This document shows positions 51,498-60,577 of a stretch of DNA of 63,324 bases, one piece after another. Position 1 is the stretch's first letter, and every line of letters starts with the position of its first letter. Where the stretch lies: NCBI GenBank assembly GCA_002353285.1, contig DEJJ01000002.1, positions 12,129-75,452 of the forward strand, in the 5' to 3' direction. This stretch comes from Porphyromonadaceae bacterium UBA2751 (GTDB taxonomy: Bacteria; Bacteroidota; Bacteroidia; Bacteroidales; Muribaculaceae). The notes beneath the pieces are model-generated. The model had not been told where the DNA came from, ran no database searches, and saw only the letters and a program-made list of their open reading frames with translations. A program made the translations under genes and the position numbers.

Positions 51498-52994
51498 TTA
51501 CCTGAAGAAGCGGCCCACTACTGGCGCTTTCTTGAGCATCTCGCCCAAGTGCTCACGCTTGTAGATTAGGGCCACAAAGATGAGCATCATCGCAGTGCGA
51601 TACACGACGTTGAGCCAAGTGTAGTCGAACTTAACCAACACGCATGCGGCATAGATGGCTGCTGCCACAGCGGTGTAGATGCCTATGTCCTTGAGGGGAT
51701 AGTTGATGGGATAGTACTTTTGCCCAAAGATGTAGCTGAGCACCATCGAGATGCCATAGCCAGCAAAGCCTCCCCAGGCGCAAGCCATATAGCCATACTT
51801 GGGCACAAGCAGGATGTTGATGACGATGAGCACGGCACAGCCTATGCCCGAGAAGTAGGCACCCCAAATGGTCTTGTCGATGAGCTTGTACCAGAACGAG
51901 AGGTTGAAGTAGATGCCCATCATTATCTCGGCTGCCATGACAATGGGCACCACCTTGAGGCCTTCCCAATAGTCAGGAGCAATGATGTACTTGAGCACAT
52001 CGATCCATGCCACCACCGCCAGGAATGCCAGCAGCGTGAAGATGATGAAATACTTCATTGCTGTGGCGTAGGTGTCCTTGTTGTCCTTGTCGCCGCTCTT
52101 GCCGAAGACGAATGGCTCGTAGGCATAGCGGAAGGCCTGCGTGATGAGCGCCATGATCATGGCAATCTTGCAAGCGGCGCCATAGATGCCCAGCTGCACG
52201 CGGCCATTGGGAGTTGGGTCGAGCTTGGGATATAGAATCTTGTCGGCCGTCTGGTTAAGGATGCCGGCGATGCCCAGCACGAGCAGCGGCCAGCTGTAGC
52301 TGAGCATGCGCTTAAGTAGCTTGCGGTCGAGCACATATTTCACGCCAGTGAGCTCTTTCCAGAAGAAGAAAGTGATTGTGCCCGTGCACACCAGGTTAAG
52401 ATAGAAGGCATAGCCTGCTCCCACTGTGGGGTTGTAGATCGTGCCCACCACGTCGGGATAACTCTTGTAAAGTGCTGGCAACCACAGGAAGTAGAACAGG
52501 TTTAGGATGATGTTGAGCACAATGAAGAGCAACTTGAGAGAGGCAAACTTGATGGGGCGGTGCTTGTAGCGCAGATAGGCAAAAGGAATGGCCTGGAAGG
52601 CATCGAGCGCCACCACAATGGCCATCACGCCGATGTAGCTGGGATGGTCGGCATAGCCCATGGCAGGGGCTATCCATGGCAGGAAACCAAGCACTGCCGC
52701 CACAAAGGCCAGCGCCACCGTACCCACGGCAATGAGGGTGGTGGAATAGACAGTGGCAGGGTTCTCCTCGCTCTTATTGGCAAAGCGGAAGAAAGTGGTC
52801 TCCATGCCAAATGTGAGAATCACCAGCAGCAGCGCTACGTAGCCGTACACATTAGTAATCACTCCATAACCACCTGACGCGGCGCTCAGGCTCTGCGTGT
52901 AGAGCGGCACAAGCAGGTAGTTGAGAAACCTGCCCACGATGCTGCTGAAACCATAGATTACTGTATCTTTTGCTAACGACTTTAAATTTGCCAT
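51498..52994 (-). CDS. Polysaccharide flippase (MOP superfamily), second copy
   Basis: A 498-residue membrane protein with about 14 hydrophobic segments. It starts LAKDTVIYGFSSIVGRFLNYLLVPLYT, the classic Wzx-type opening. It is unlike the flippase at 21880 in detail and lies outside the polysaccharide locus, next to ruvB. This ruvB-flippase pairing is conserved in many Bacteroidetes, so it probably serves a general glycan such as an O-antigen or glycoprotein glycan. Confidence 0.88.
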   Translation of the reverse strand: MANLKSLAKDTVIYGFSSIVGRFLNYLLVPLYTQSLSAASGGYGVITNVYGYVALLLVILTFGMETTFFRFANKSEENPATVYSTTLIAVGTVALAFVAAVLGFLPWIAPAMGYADHPSYIGVMAIVVALDAFQAIPFAYLRYKHRPIKFASLKLLFIVLNIILNLFYFLWLPALYKSYPDVVGTIYNPTVGAGYAFYLNLVCTGTITFFFWKELTGVKYVLDRKLLKRMLSYSWPLLVLGIAGILNQTADKILYPKLDPTPNGRVQLGIYGAACKIAMIMALITQAFRYAYEPFVFGKSGDKDNKDTYATAMKYFIIFTLLAFLAVVAWIDVLKYIIAPDYWEGLKVVPIVMAAEIMMGIYFNLSFWYKLIDKTIWGAYFSGIGCAVLIVINILLVPKYGYMACAWGGFAGYGISMVLSYIFGQKYYPINYPLKDIGIYTAVAAAIYAACVLVKFDYTWLNVVYRTAMMLIFVALIYKREHLGEMLKKAPVVGRFFR

Positions 52995-53019
52995 TTCTTC
53001 TTTAGCTTAATTTTTTTTG

Positions 53020-53131
53020 ATAGGTGTTATAGGAATTATAGGAGATATAGGAATCACAAGAATCATATGGGGATGTGACCCACTCTCAACTCAAAACTCA
53101 CAACTCACAACTCAAAACTCACAACTCAAAA
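53020..53131. repeat. Low-complexity repeats (AGGAATTATAGGAG / AACTCACAACTC)
   Basis: TATAGGAATTATAGGAGATATAG is followed after about 40 bases by several tandem copies of AACTCAAAACTCAC/AACTCACAACTC. It is the same two-part pattern as at 37440-37554, in the gap after ruvB. Confidence 0.65.
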
Positions 53132-54160
53132 CTAAAACAGGCTTGCTTGCTCGCCAGGGTGCACTGGCCGGTCGAGCTTGAGATGGCTGAAGGCGTGGTC
53201 GGTGGCCACACGGCCACGAGGAGTGCGCTTGATGAAGCCCTCCTTGATGAGGAAAGGCTCATACACCTCCTCGATGGTGCCAGCGTCCTCGTTGAGAGCT
53301 GCTGCCAGGGTTGACAGGCCCACTGGCCCGCCGCCAAACTTCACGATGATGGTGCGCAACAGCTTGTGGTCAACCTCGTCAAGGCCGCAAGTGTCGATGT
53401 TGAGCGCCTCGAGGGCATAGCGAGCTATGTCGGTATCAATCTTGCCACTACCTTTCACCTGGGCAAAGTCGCGCACACGGCGCAGCAGCGAGTTGGCCAC
53501 ACGAGGCGTGCCGCGGCTGCGCAGGGCAATCTCGCGCGCAGCATCGTCGGTGATGGGCACTGCGAGCAGCCTTGCCGAGCGCTTGATGATGACCTCGAGC
53601 ACGTCGTGGTTATAGTACTCCAAGTGGCAGTTGATGCCAAATCGGGCACGCAGTGGAGCTGTGAGCAAGCCGCTGCGAGTGGTGGCACCAATGAGGGTGA
53701 AAGGCGACAGCGTGAGCTGCACCGACCGTGCCCCAGGGCCCTTGTCAATCATGATGTCGATGCGGTAGTCCTCCATTGCCGAGTAGAGGTACTCCTCCAC
53801 GATGGGACTCAAACGATGAATCTCATCGATGAAGAGCACATCATTCTCCTCGAGCGACGTGAGCAGGCCTGCCAGGTCGCCAGGCTTGTCGAGCACAGGG
53901 CCACTCGTGACCTTGAAGCCCACGCCCATCTCATTGGCAATGATGCTCGAGAGGGTGGTCTTGCCCAGGCCTGGAGGGCCATAGAAGAGTGTGTGGTCAA
54001 GAGCCTCGCCACGCTGGCGAGCTGCTGCCACAAACACCCTCAGGTTGCTGATAATGCCCTCTTGACCTGCAAAGTCGCTGAACCGCGCTGGCCGCAGCGC
54101 CTTCTCAAAGTCGCGGTCGGCCGTTGATCGTTCCTCCCTTATGTCGAATTCCTCATTCAT
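53132..54160 (-). CDS. ruvB: Holliday junction branch migration helicase RuvB
   Basis: A 342-residue AAA+ motor that drives branch migration with RuvA. Walker A is GPPGLGKTT (61-69), Walker B is LFIDEIHRL, and the sensor region is LIGATTRSGLL. The C-terminal winged helix contains RTPRGRVATDHAFSHL. The start at 54160 (MNEEFDIREER) matches the family; the longer version adds 14 residues. RuvA and RuvC are not in the window. Confidence 0.96.
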   Translation of the reverse strand: MNEEFDIREERSTADRDFEKALRPARFSDFAGQEGIISNLRVFVAAARQRGEALDHTLFYGPPGLGKTTLSSIIANEMGVGFKVTSGPVLDKPGDLAGLLTSLEENDVLFIDEIHRLSPIVEEYLYSAMEDYRIDIMIDKGPGARSVQLTLSPFTLIGATTRSGLLTAPLRARFGINCHLEYYNHDVLEVIIKRSARLLAVPITDDAAREIALRSRGTPRVANSLLRRVRDFAQVKGSGKIDTDIARYALEALNIDTCGLDEVDHKLLRTIIVKFGGGPVGLSTLAAALNEDAGTIEEVYEPFLIKEGFIKRTPRGRVATDHAFSHLKLDRPVHPGEQASLF

Positions 54161-54189
54161 GATACCCACATTATATTTGTTACAAACTG

Positions 54190-54197
54190 CAAAGTTA
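54190..54197 (-). promoter_or_regulatory. ruvB promoter (-7 box)
   Basis: TAACTTTG on the minus strand is an exact -7 match 29 bases upstream of the chosen start codon. This supports 54160 rather than 54202 as the start. Confidence 0.65.
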
Positions 54198-54316
54198 GTC
54201 AATACTTTTCACTTATCCCCCATTTACCTCCACATTTTTGCCCTTAACTTCACGATTACAACTCCATTGTAGAGTCAACAGTAGTTACTATCAATTTAAA
54301 AACTAAAATATCCTTT

Positions 54317-54346
54317 TTGCCATTTGTGTTTTTATTACTAATTTTG
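54317..54346 (+). promoter_or_regulatory. Promoter of LD-carboxypeptidase gene
   Basis: TTG at 54317-54319 and TAATTTTG at 54339-54346 are 19 bases apart. The ATG at 54378 is 31 bases downstream. Confidence 0.65.
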
Positions 54347-54377
54347 CAGCTCAATTAATCAAAGACTATAATTTGCA

Positions 54378-55472
54378 ATGAAGAAAACATTATTTTTACT
54401 ATTGACAATACTGATTTCTGGTGCGAGCCTTCAGGCGCAGTACAGGTCGCGACATGGCCAGGTCTATGGACCCCGTCATCCCCGCACCGAGCGTCATCAT
54501 CCTCGCATGGAGCGCCATCACCGCATGGGGCAAGAGGCAGCACCTGTGGCACCTGAGTTCTTGAAGAAGGGCGACACCGTTGCCATCCTCTCGCCATCGA
54601 GCGTGCCCACCGACTTGAGCATCATCGACAAGGGCGCCGCTGCCATCAGGCAATGGGGATTCAACGTGGTGGAAGGCAAGCACGCCCGCAGCAACTACCA
54701 CACCTACGCTGGCACCCCCGAGCAACGCGTTGCCGACATCATGTGGGCACTGCGCGACCCAAGCATCAAGGCCATCGTGTGCTCGCGTGGCGGCTATGGC
54801 TCGGCCAACTGCCTGAACCTGCTGCCCGTCGACACACTGCGCAAGTACCCCAAGTGGATTGTGGGCTACAGCGACATCACCGGCTTCCTGAGTGCCCAGG
54901 TGCGCGCTGGCAACATGGGAATCCATGGCAACATGTGCGGCTATCTGGCCAAGACTGGCGGTCAGGACCAGCTGAGCCTGTGGCTGCGCGACATGCTCAT
55001 GGGCAAGATGCCACGATATGAAGTGCCTGGCAACAAGCTCAACAAGCCTGGCAAGGCGAGTGGCATCCTCATTGGCGGCAACATGTGCGTGTATGGCGAC
55101 ATTGCCGACACCCCATTCGACTTCCTCGACCGCGCGTTCATCGACGGTCGCGACATCATCCTCTTCATCGAGGAGGTGGAGGAGCCTTACTCGCGCATCG
55201 ACCGCATGTTCCAGCACCTGATTCTGCGTGGAGCGATGGACAAGATAAAGGCACTGGTGGTGGGCCGCTTCGACGGCTGCAAGCCCTCGCGGGGCTACAG
55301 TTCAGTGTTTGAGTTCATCGATGAATATGCCAAGCCCTACAACATCCCCGTGTGCTACGACTTCCCCACTGGTCACGACGAGAGCTGGAACTATCCCCTC
55401 ATTGAGGGCTGCCCCGTCACCCTCGACGTGGCTAAGGACAAAGTGACCCTTGAGTTTAACCTGCCAGAATAA
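54378..55472 (+). CDS. LD-carboxypeptidase (S66 family), exported
   Basis: A 364-residue peptidase that removes the terminal D-Ala from tetrapeptides of peptidoglycan. A signal peptide (about 1-20, ending LQAQ) and a His/Arg-rich linker (RHGQVYGPRHPRTERHHPRM, about 24-43) precede the S66 domain. The nucleophile Ser142 is in RGGYGSANCL, the Glu in FIEEVEEPYSRIDR, and His333 in TGHDE. Most S66 enzymes are cytoplasmic, so export is noteworthy, but several Bacteroidetes members have signals. The DUF4491 gene follows after 5 bases. Confidence 0.92.
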   Translation: MKKTLFLLLTILISGASLQAQYRSRHGQVYGPRHPRTERHHPRMERHHRMGQEAAPVAPEFLKKGDTVAILSPSSVPTDLSIIDKGAAAIRQWGFNVVEGKHARSNYHTYAGTPEQRVADIMWALRDPSIKAIVCSRGGYGSANCLNLLPVDTLRKYPKWIVGYSDITGFLSAQVRAGNMGIHGNMCGYLAKTGGQDQLSLWLRDMLMGKMPRYEVPGNKLNKPGKASGILIGGNMCVYGDIADTPFDFLDRAFIDGRDIILFIEEVEEPYSRIDRMFQHLILRGAMDKIKALVVGRFDGCKPSRGYSSVFEFIDEYAKPYNIPVCYDFPTGHDESWNYPLIEGCPVTLDVAKDKVTLEFNLPE

Positions 55473-55477
55473 TCGAT

Positions 55478-55798
55478 ATGGACTTCTTGCAAGAATATCA
55501 CCTGCTGGGCCTCATCATTGGACTGGGGACATTTCTCGTGATTGGTATTTTCCACCCCATCGTCATCAAGGCCGAGTACCACTTTGGCACCCGCTGCTGG
55601 TGGTGGTTCCTGCTGGCAGGCCTGGTGGCAATAGGCCTCACGCTGGTCGTCAACAATGTGCTTGCCTCGGCGCTGCTGGGAGTGACAGGCTTCTCATGCT
55701 TCTGGAGCATCCTCGAGGTGTTTCAGCAGCAGGAGCGCGTGCACAAGGGCTGGTTTCCACGCAACCCCAAGCGTCGCTACTACTGGGACGAGGATTAA
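55478..55798 (+). CDS. DUF4491-like small membrane protein
   Basis: A 106-residue protein with three hydrophobic helices (about 8-28, 40-58, 62-82) and a conserved-looking basic C-terminus (VHKGWFPRNPKRRYYWDED). The pattern matches the uncharacterised DUF4491 family of Bacteroidetes. It is translationally close to the LD-carboxypeptidase, which suggests a cell-envelope role. Confidence 0.82.
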   Translation: MDFLQEYHLLGLIIGLGTFLVIGIFHPIVIKAEYHFGTRCWWWFLLAGLVAIGLTLVVNNVLASALLGVTGFSCFWSILEVFQQQERVHKGWFPRNPKRRYYWDED

Positions 55799-55845
55799 AG
55801 CAATCGTTTGTTTAGGTTAAAAGTCTAAAAGCCTGGCAGCTCAAT

Positions 55846-55876
55846 TTTGAGAATTCAAAGTAAATGACTAAATTTG
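55846..55876 (+). promoter_or_regulatory. Enolase promoter
   Basis: TTG at 55846-55848 and TAAATTTG at 55869-55876 are 20 bases apart. The leader to the ATG at 55935 is A/T-rich and includes AAGGAGAAAAA just upstream of the start. Confidence 0.7.
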
Positions 55877-55934
55877 CAATCGCATTCAAGAAAAACATAT
55901 TTTTTTAATATAAATTCATTTAAGGAGAAAAACT

Positions 55935-57242
55935 ATGAAAATTTCGAAAGTTCATGCAAGAGAGATTCTCGATTCTCGTGGCAACCCCACAGTTGAGGTT
56001 GAAGTAACCCTGGAAAATGGCGTTATGGGCCGTGCTTCGGTGCCCAGCGGCGCTTCAACAGGTGAGAACGAGGCCCTCGAACTTCGCGACGGCGACAAGA
56101 GCCGCTATCTGGGCAAGGGCGTCACCAAGGCCGTAAACAATGTTAACACCATCATCGCTCCTCACGTTGAGGGCATGTGCGTGTTTAATCAGCGCGCCAT
56201 CGATGCTCGCATGCTCGAGCTCGACGGCACCAAGACCAAGAGCAAGCTCGGCGCCAACGCAGTGCTCGGCGTTTCGCTCGCCACTGCTCACGCAGCTGCC
56301 ATTGCTCTGAACATGCCACTGTATCGCTACATTGGCGGCACTAACGCTTATGTTCTCCCCGTTCCCATGATGAACATCATCAACGGTGGTGCTCACAGCG
56401 ATGCCCCAATCGCATTCCAGGAGTTCATGATTCGCCCCGTGGGTGCCAAGACCGAGAAGGAGGCCATCCGCATGGGTGCCGAGGTGTTCCACAACCTCGC
56501 CAAGCTGCTCAAGGCACGCGGCCTGAGCACTGCAGTGGGCGATGAGGGTGGCTTTGCTCCCGCCCTGAATGGCATCGAGGACGCTCTCGACAGCATCGTC
56601 GAGGCCATCAAGAAGGCTGGCTACGAGCCTGGCAAGGACGTGAAGATTGCTATGGACTGCGCAGCTAGCGAGTTTGCAGTAATCGAGGATGGCAAGTACT
56701 TCTACGACTACAAGCAGCTCAAGGACGGCAAGCAGAAGGATCCTAACGGCAAGAAGCTGAGCGACGACGAGCAAATCGACTACCTGGAGCAGCTCATCAA
56801 CAAGTATCCTATCGACTCTATCGAGGACGGCCTCGACGAGAACGACTGGGAAGGCTGGGTGAAGCTCACCGAGCGCATTGGCGACCGCTGCCAGCTCGTG
56901 GGCGACGACCTCTTCGTCACCAACGTCGACTTCCTGCAGAAGGGCATCAAGATGGGTGCTGCCAACTCTATCCTTATCAAGGTGAACCAGATTGGCTCGC
57001 TCACCGAGACTCTCGACGCCATCGAGATGGCACACCGTCATGGCTACACCACAGTGACCTCGCACCGCAGCGGTGAGACCGAGGACACCACCATTGCCGA
57101 CATCGCCGTGGCTACCAACAGTGGCCAAATCAAGACCGGTTCGCTGAGCCGCACCGACCGCATGGCCAAGTACAACCAGCTGCTGCGCATCGAGGAGCAA
57201 CTGGGCGACAACGCCGCCTACGGCTACTGCAAGTTGAAATAA
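55935..57242 (+). CDS. eno: Enolase
   Basis: A 435-residue glycolytic enzyme that interconverts 2-phosphoglycerate and phosphoenolpyruvate. SGASTGENEALELRDGD, GGAHSDAPIAFQEFMI, SIEDGLDENDWEGW, LVGDDLFVTN and the signature KVNQIGSLTET...SHRSGETEDTTIAD are all present. The length is normal, and the gene is monocistronic with its own promoter and terminator. Codon use is strongly biased, as expected for a highly expressed gene. Confidence 0.97.
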   Translation: MKISKVHAREILDSRGNPTVEVEVTLENGVMGRASVPSGASTGENEALELRDGDKSRYLGKGVTKAVNNVNTIIAPHVEGMCVFNQRAIDARMLELDGTKTKSKLGANAVLGVSLATAHAAAIALNMPLYRYIGGTNAYVLPVPMMNIINGGAHSDAPIAFQEFMIRPVGAKTEKEAIRMGAEVFHNLAKLLKARGLSTAVGDEGGFAPALNGIEDALDSIVEAIKKAGYEPGKDVKIAMDCAASEFAVIEDGKYFYDYKQLKDGKQKDPNGKKLSDDEQIDYLEQLINKYPIDSIEDGLDENDWEGWVKLTERIGDRCQLVGDDLFVTNVDFLQKGIKMGAANSILIKVNQIGSLTETLDAIEMAHRHGYTTVTSHRSGETEDTTIADIAVATNSGQIKTGSLSRTDRMAKYNQLLRIEEQLGDNAAYGYCKLK

Positions 57243-57267
57243 TGCCAGCTTGAGCCGATGATTAACC

Positions 57268-57310
57268 AAAAGGGTTGAACACACACCACAGTGCTCAACC
57301 CTTTTCTCTC
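57268..57310 (+). terminator. Enolase terminator
   Basis: AAAAGGGTTGA and TCAACCCTTTT form a perfect 11-bp stem followed by CTCTC. The T-run is part of the stem. A C/T-rich repeat (CTCTCACTCTC) continues to 57360. Confidence 0.7.
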
Positions 57311-57417
57311 ACTCTCCCCCCTAACTCTCACCTCTCACTCTCACTCTCACCTCTCCCCTAAAAAAGTATTTTCACAATTTTTATATAAAAAATCGCCGCC
57401 GAAACGGTATTTGTCTA

Positions 57418-57425
57418 TAACTTTG
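57418..57425 (+). promoter_or_regulatory. Promoter of the FKBP gene cluster (-7 box)
   Basis: TAACTTTG, followed by CAG, lies 44 bases before the first FKBP start codon. No terminator lies between the first two FKBP genes, so they probably share this promoter. Confidence 0.6.
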
Positions 57426-57469
57426 CAGTTTGAATTGAAAATCAATTATTAATAACATAAATCAAATAA

Positions 57470-58063
57470 ATGGATAAATTAAGTTACGCCCTGGGCTTGA
57501 GTATGGCCCAGAACTTCAAGGGTTCGGGAATCGCGAGCATCAATGCCGACGACTTTGCCGACGCCCTACGTGCTGTGTACGAAGACAAAGAGAAAAAGAT
57601 GACCTACGACGAGGCCAAGAAGGTGGTGCAAGACTTCTTCACCGAGCTTGAGGCCAACGCTGGCGCCATGAACGAGGAACTTGGCAAGAAATTCCTGGAG
57701 CAGAACGCGCAGCAAGAGGGCGTTAAGGTCACCGAGAGCGGCCTGCAATATCTCATCCTCAAGGAGGGCAACGGCGTGAAGCCAGGCCCCAACGACGCCG
57801 TGACAGTGCACTACACTGGCCGCCTGATTGATGGCACAGTGTTTGACAGCTCGGTTGAGCGCGGCGAGCCCGCCACATTTGCCGTTGGACAGGTAATCCC
57901 CGGCTGGGTCGAGGGCCTTCAGCTGATGAGCGAGGGTGCAGCATGGCGCCTTTTCATCCCCTCCAACCTTGCCTATGGCCCCCACGGCACAGGCCCCATC
58001 CAGCCTAACAGCACGCTCATCTTCGACGTGCAGCTCATCAAGGTGAACAAGAACGAGAAATAA
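57470..58063 (+). CDS. FKBP-type peptidyl-prolyl isomerase, cytoplasmic
   Basis: A 197-residue isomerase without a signal peptide. An FKBP_N dimerisation region (about 1-80, KLSYALGLSMAQNFKGSGI) is followed by the FKBP domain (about 90-195). The domain contains TVHYTGRLIDGTVFDSSVERGEPATFAVGQVIPGW and IPSNLAYGPHGTG. It is closest in layout to FkpA/FklB proteins. It catalyses proline isomerisation and helps folding. It is the first of three FKBP genes in a row. Confidence 0.92.
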   Translation: MDKLSYALGLSMAQNFKGSGIASINADDFADALRAVYEDKEKKMTYDEAKKVVQDFFTELEANAGAMNEELGKKFLEQNAQQEGVKVTESGLQYLILKEGNGVKPGPNDAVTVHYTGRLIDGTVFDSSVERGEPATFAVGQVIPGWVEGLQLMSEGAAWRLFIPSNLAYGPHGTGPIQPNSTLIFDVQLIKVNKNEK

Positions 58064-58102
58064 AACTCACACATCAAAATATTAAAACGAAAACACTTAA
58101 TT

Positions 58103-59023
58103 ATGAAAAAGTTATTTTCAATCATGATGGTTGCCCTCATGGTGGGCGCCTTCACAAGTTGCAACAACGGCGGCGCAAGCAAGGGCAATGCCGCAAGCAA
58201 GACCGAGGACTCTATCGCCACCGAGTTTGGTAAGCTCATTGGCCAGAACCTCAAGATGCAATTGACACAAGACCCACGCGCCGAGAAGGAAATCGACAAA
58301 GACGAACTCTTGCGCGGCATTGAGATGGTGCTCAACACCGACACCACCAAGCGCGGCAAGAGCTTCATGAACGGCCTGGCAGTGGCCCTGCAGATGATTT
58401 ATCCTAGCATCGCACAGATGGAAGGCCAGGGCCTGAACATCGACCGCAAGGCTCTTATCAACGAGCTCAAGAAGAACTTCAAGAGCACCGACAGCCTCAA
58501 CATGGAGAAGCTTCAGGCAATGCAAGCCAACCTCCAAGGCATGATGCAGCGTGCTACTCAAGCCAAGGGCGCTCAAAACGGCAAGGACGGCAAGAAGTAC
58601 CTTGACGAGCAGATGAAGAAGGACAAAGGCTTCAAGAAAACTGCTTCGGGTATCGCCTACAAGGTGGTTAAGCCTGGCAAGGGTGCCAACTTCAACGACT
58701 CGGCCACTGTTGACGTGACCTACGTGGGCAAGCACATCGACGGCAAGGAGTTTGACAACTCGCAAGGCAAGCCCGTGCCCTTCAACCTCAAGATGACTGT
58801 TCCTGGCTTCCGCGAAATCCTCACTCTCATGAACGAGGGTGCTAAGGTTATCGCCATCATCCCAGGCGAACTGGCCTACGGTGAGCAGGGCAACCCACAG
58901 GGCGGCATTGGCCCCAACGAGACTCTCGTGTTTGAGATGACTGCAGTGGGCCTGCACAAGGAAGATCCTGCTCCAATGCAAGGTCGTCCCATGCCAGCTC
59001 CAGCTCCAAGACCTGCAAAATAA
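58103..59023 (+). CDS. FKBP-type peptidyl-prolyl isomerase, lipoprotein
   Basis: A 306-residue protein with lipobox TSC (Cys20). An FKBP_N region (about 30-165) precedes an FKBP domain (about 180-290), with VDVTYVGKHIDGKEFDNSQGKPVPF and IPGELAYGEQGNPQGGIGP. A Pro-rich tail (PAPMQGRPMPAPAPRPAK) closes the protein. It should act in the periplasm, anchored to a membrane. It is 39 bases from the cytoplasmic paralog. Confidence 0.9.
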   Translation: MKKLFSIMMVALMVGAFTSCNNGGASKGNAASKTEDSIATEFGKLIGQNLKMQLTQDPRAEKEIDKDELLRGIEMVLNTDTTKRGKSFMNGLAVALQMIYPSIAQMEGQGLNIDRKALINELKKNFKSTDSLNMEKLQAMQANLQGMMQRATQAKGAQNGKDGKKYLDEQMKKDKGFKKTASGIAYKVVKPGKGANFNDSATVDVTYVGKHIDGKEFDNSQGKPVPFNLKMTVPGFREILTLMNEGAKVIAIIPGELAYGEQGNPQGGIGPNETLVFEMTAVGLHKEDPAPMQGRPMPAPAPRPAK

Positions 59024-59050
59024 TTTAAGGGTTTAATTCACACTATCACA

Positions 59051-59098
59051 GGAAATCTTCCTCTCCGCCCCACGATGCGGTGGGGAGGATTTCTTAAT
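59051..59098 (+). terminator. Terminator between second and third FKBP gene
   Basis: GAAATC...CCCCAC and GTGGGG...GATTTC form a long interrupted stem followed by TTAATTTTTTC. The third gene starts 40 bases later, so it may depend on read-through or on a promoter I cannot see. Confidence 0.65.
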
Positions 59099-59137
59099 TT
59101 TTTCACCAATATCCTACTAACAACATTGCACACCAAT

Positions 59138-60544
59138 ATGAAAAAGTTATTTCTTGCAGCTCTGGCCATTGCTGGAGCCCTTACCATGAGTGCTCAAGAG
59201 CCTGACCTTGAGGCCATCGCCAAGATGAAAAACATCAAGGCCGACTCGCTGGCAATGATGCTGGGCAAGGTGTACGGCACTCAGGCTGCCATGAACCACA
59301 CCACACCCGATGCCCGCAAGGCACTGATAAAGGCCTTTGATGAGACCATCAACGCCGAGAAACTAGATGAGCAATACAGCGAGGGTGCCTCGCTGGCCAA
59401 CGAATTCTTCCGTGTGGCACAGGACATGAAAAAGCGCAACGGCATCGAAATGAAGTCGGGCTCCTTTGCACAAGCACTTCGCGACCGCTTTGCCGACACC
59501 ACCATTCACATGGCTATGAACCAAGAGGTGCAGACCATCAACAACGAGGCCAAGAAACTCATTCAAGAGCTCACCGCCATGCATGCCGACACAACTGGCA
59601 CCGTCGACAAGGCACTCGTCAATCTCAAGAGCGACTCACTAAGCCGCAACATGGGCCGCTTCTACGGCATGCAGATGCAAGCCATGATCAAGCAGAAGAA
59701 ACTCACTGCCGAGCAACAAGCCAAGTTGCTCGAGGGCTTCAACAGCGCAATCAACGTGGATGAGTCGAACAAGCCTCTCATCGACGGCCGCATGCTGGGC
59801 AATGACTTCAATGGCCTGCAACAGAACATCAAGAGGCAGATGAGCCTCAACATCAAGAAGGACCTCTTCACAACTACTGTAATCAACATTCTTAATGACC
59901 CCAAGGTACCCACAGCCGATGAATTCAAGGCCATCGACACCGAAACTCAAGGCTACTTCCGCCAGGTTCAAGCCTTTGCTCAAGAGAATAGCCCCGAGGC
60001 TCTCACTAACCGAACCTTGGGTAAGAAATATATCGAGAACCTAATGGAGAAAGACCCTGGCTACATCCAGACTCCCTCGGGACTCGTGTACAAGATGACC
60101 AATCCAGGCAAGGGCAACAAGTTTGAGGCCAACGATAAAATCAAGGTAATGTACAAGGGCACTCACGTCGACGGCAAGACCTTCGACGAGAGCAAGGAAC
60201 CCGTCACCTTCGCTCCCAGCCAGGTGGTGCCAGGCTTCCGCGAGGCACTGCTGCTGATGCGCCCAGGTTCCAAGATGACCGCTGTGCTGCCTCAGGAACT
60301 CGCCTACGGTGCACGCGGCGCTGGCCAGAGCATCAAGCCTTATGAAACTCTCATCTTCGAGATTGAGACCATAGGACTCGACGATACCGCTAAAGATGCT
60401 AAGGATGCTAAGCCTGCTGCTAAGCCAGCCGTCAAGGCTTCGACCGCTAAGGCCGACAATGCTAAGGCAGTGAAGCCTGCTGCAAGCAAGGCCAAGAAAG
60501 CCACTGCTACCAAGAAGGCCGCAAAGAAATCACGCCGCAAGTAA
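59138..60544 (+). CDS. FKBP-type peptidyl-prolyl isomerase, exported, with Lys/Ala-rich tail
   Basis: A 468-residue protein with a signal peptide (about 1-19, ending MSAQ). Two successive FKBP_N-like helical regions (about 25-135 and 155-275) are followed by one FKBP domain (about 310-415), with IKVMYKGTHVDGKTFDESKEPVTF and LPQELAYGARGAGQS. The last 50 residues are almost only Lys, Ala, Pro, Ser and Thr (KPAAKPAVKASTAK...KKAAKKSRRK), like a histone H1 tail. The start at 59138 is chosen because the signal begins there; the longer reading adds 21 residues and crosses a terminator. Confidence 0.9.
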   Translation: MKKLFLAALAIAGALTMSAQEPDLEAIAKMKNIKADSLAMMLGKVYGTQAAMNHTTPDARKALIKAFDETINAEKLDEQYSEGASLANEFFRVAQDMKKRNGIEMKSGSFAQALRDRFADTTIHMAMNQEVQTINNEAKKLIQELTAMHADTTGTVDKALVNLKSDSLSRNMGRFYGMQMQAMIKQKKLTAEQQAKLLEGFNSAINVDESNKPLIDGRMLGNDFNGLQQNIKRQMSLNIKKDLFTTTVINILNDPKVPTADEFKAIDTETQGYFRQVQAFAQENSPEALTNRTLGKKYIENLMEKDPGYIQTPSGLVYKMTNPGKGNKFEANDKIKVMYKGTHVDGKTFDESKEPVTFAPSQVVPGFREALLLMRPGSKMTAVLPQELAYGARGAGQSIKPYETLIFEIETIGLDDTAKDAKDAKPAAKPAVKASTAKADNAKAVKPAASKAKKATATKKAAKKSRRK

Positions 60545-60577
60545 AAGCAGCGCTTTCGTCACAGATTAAAGAAACTA

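Noticed and set aside
56055..57284. Minus-strand reading frame of 409 codons antisense to enolase
   Set aside because: Enolase on the plus strand is certain. The antisense frame arises from its strongly biased codon use and has no recognisable domain.
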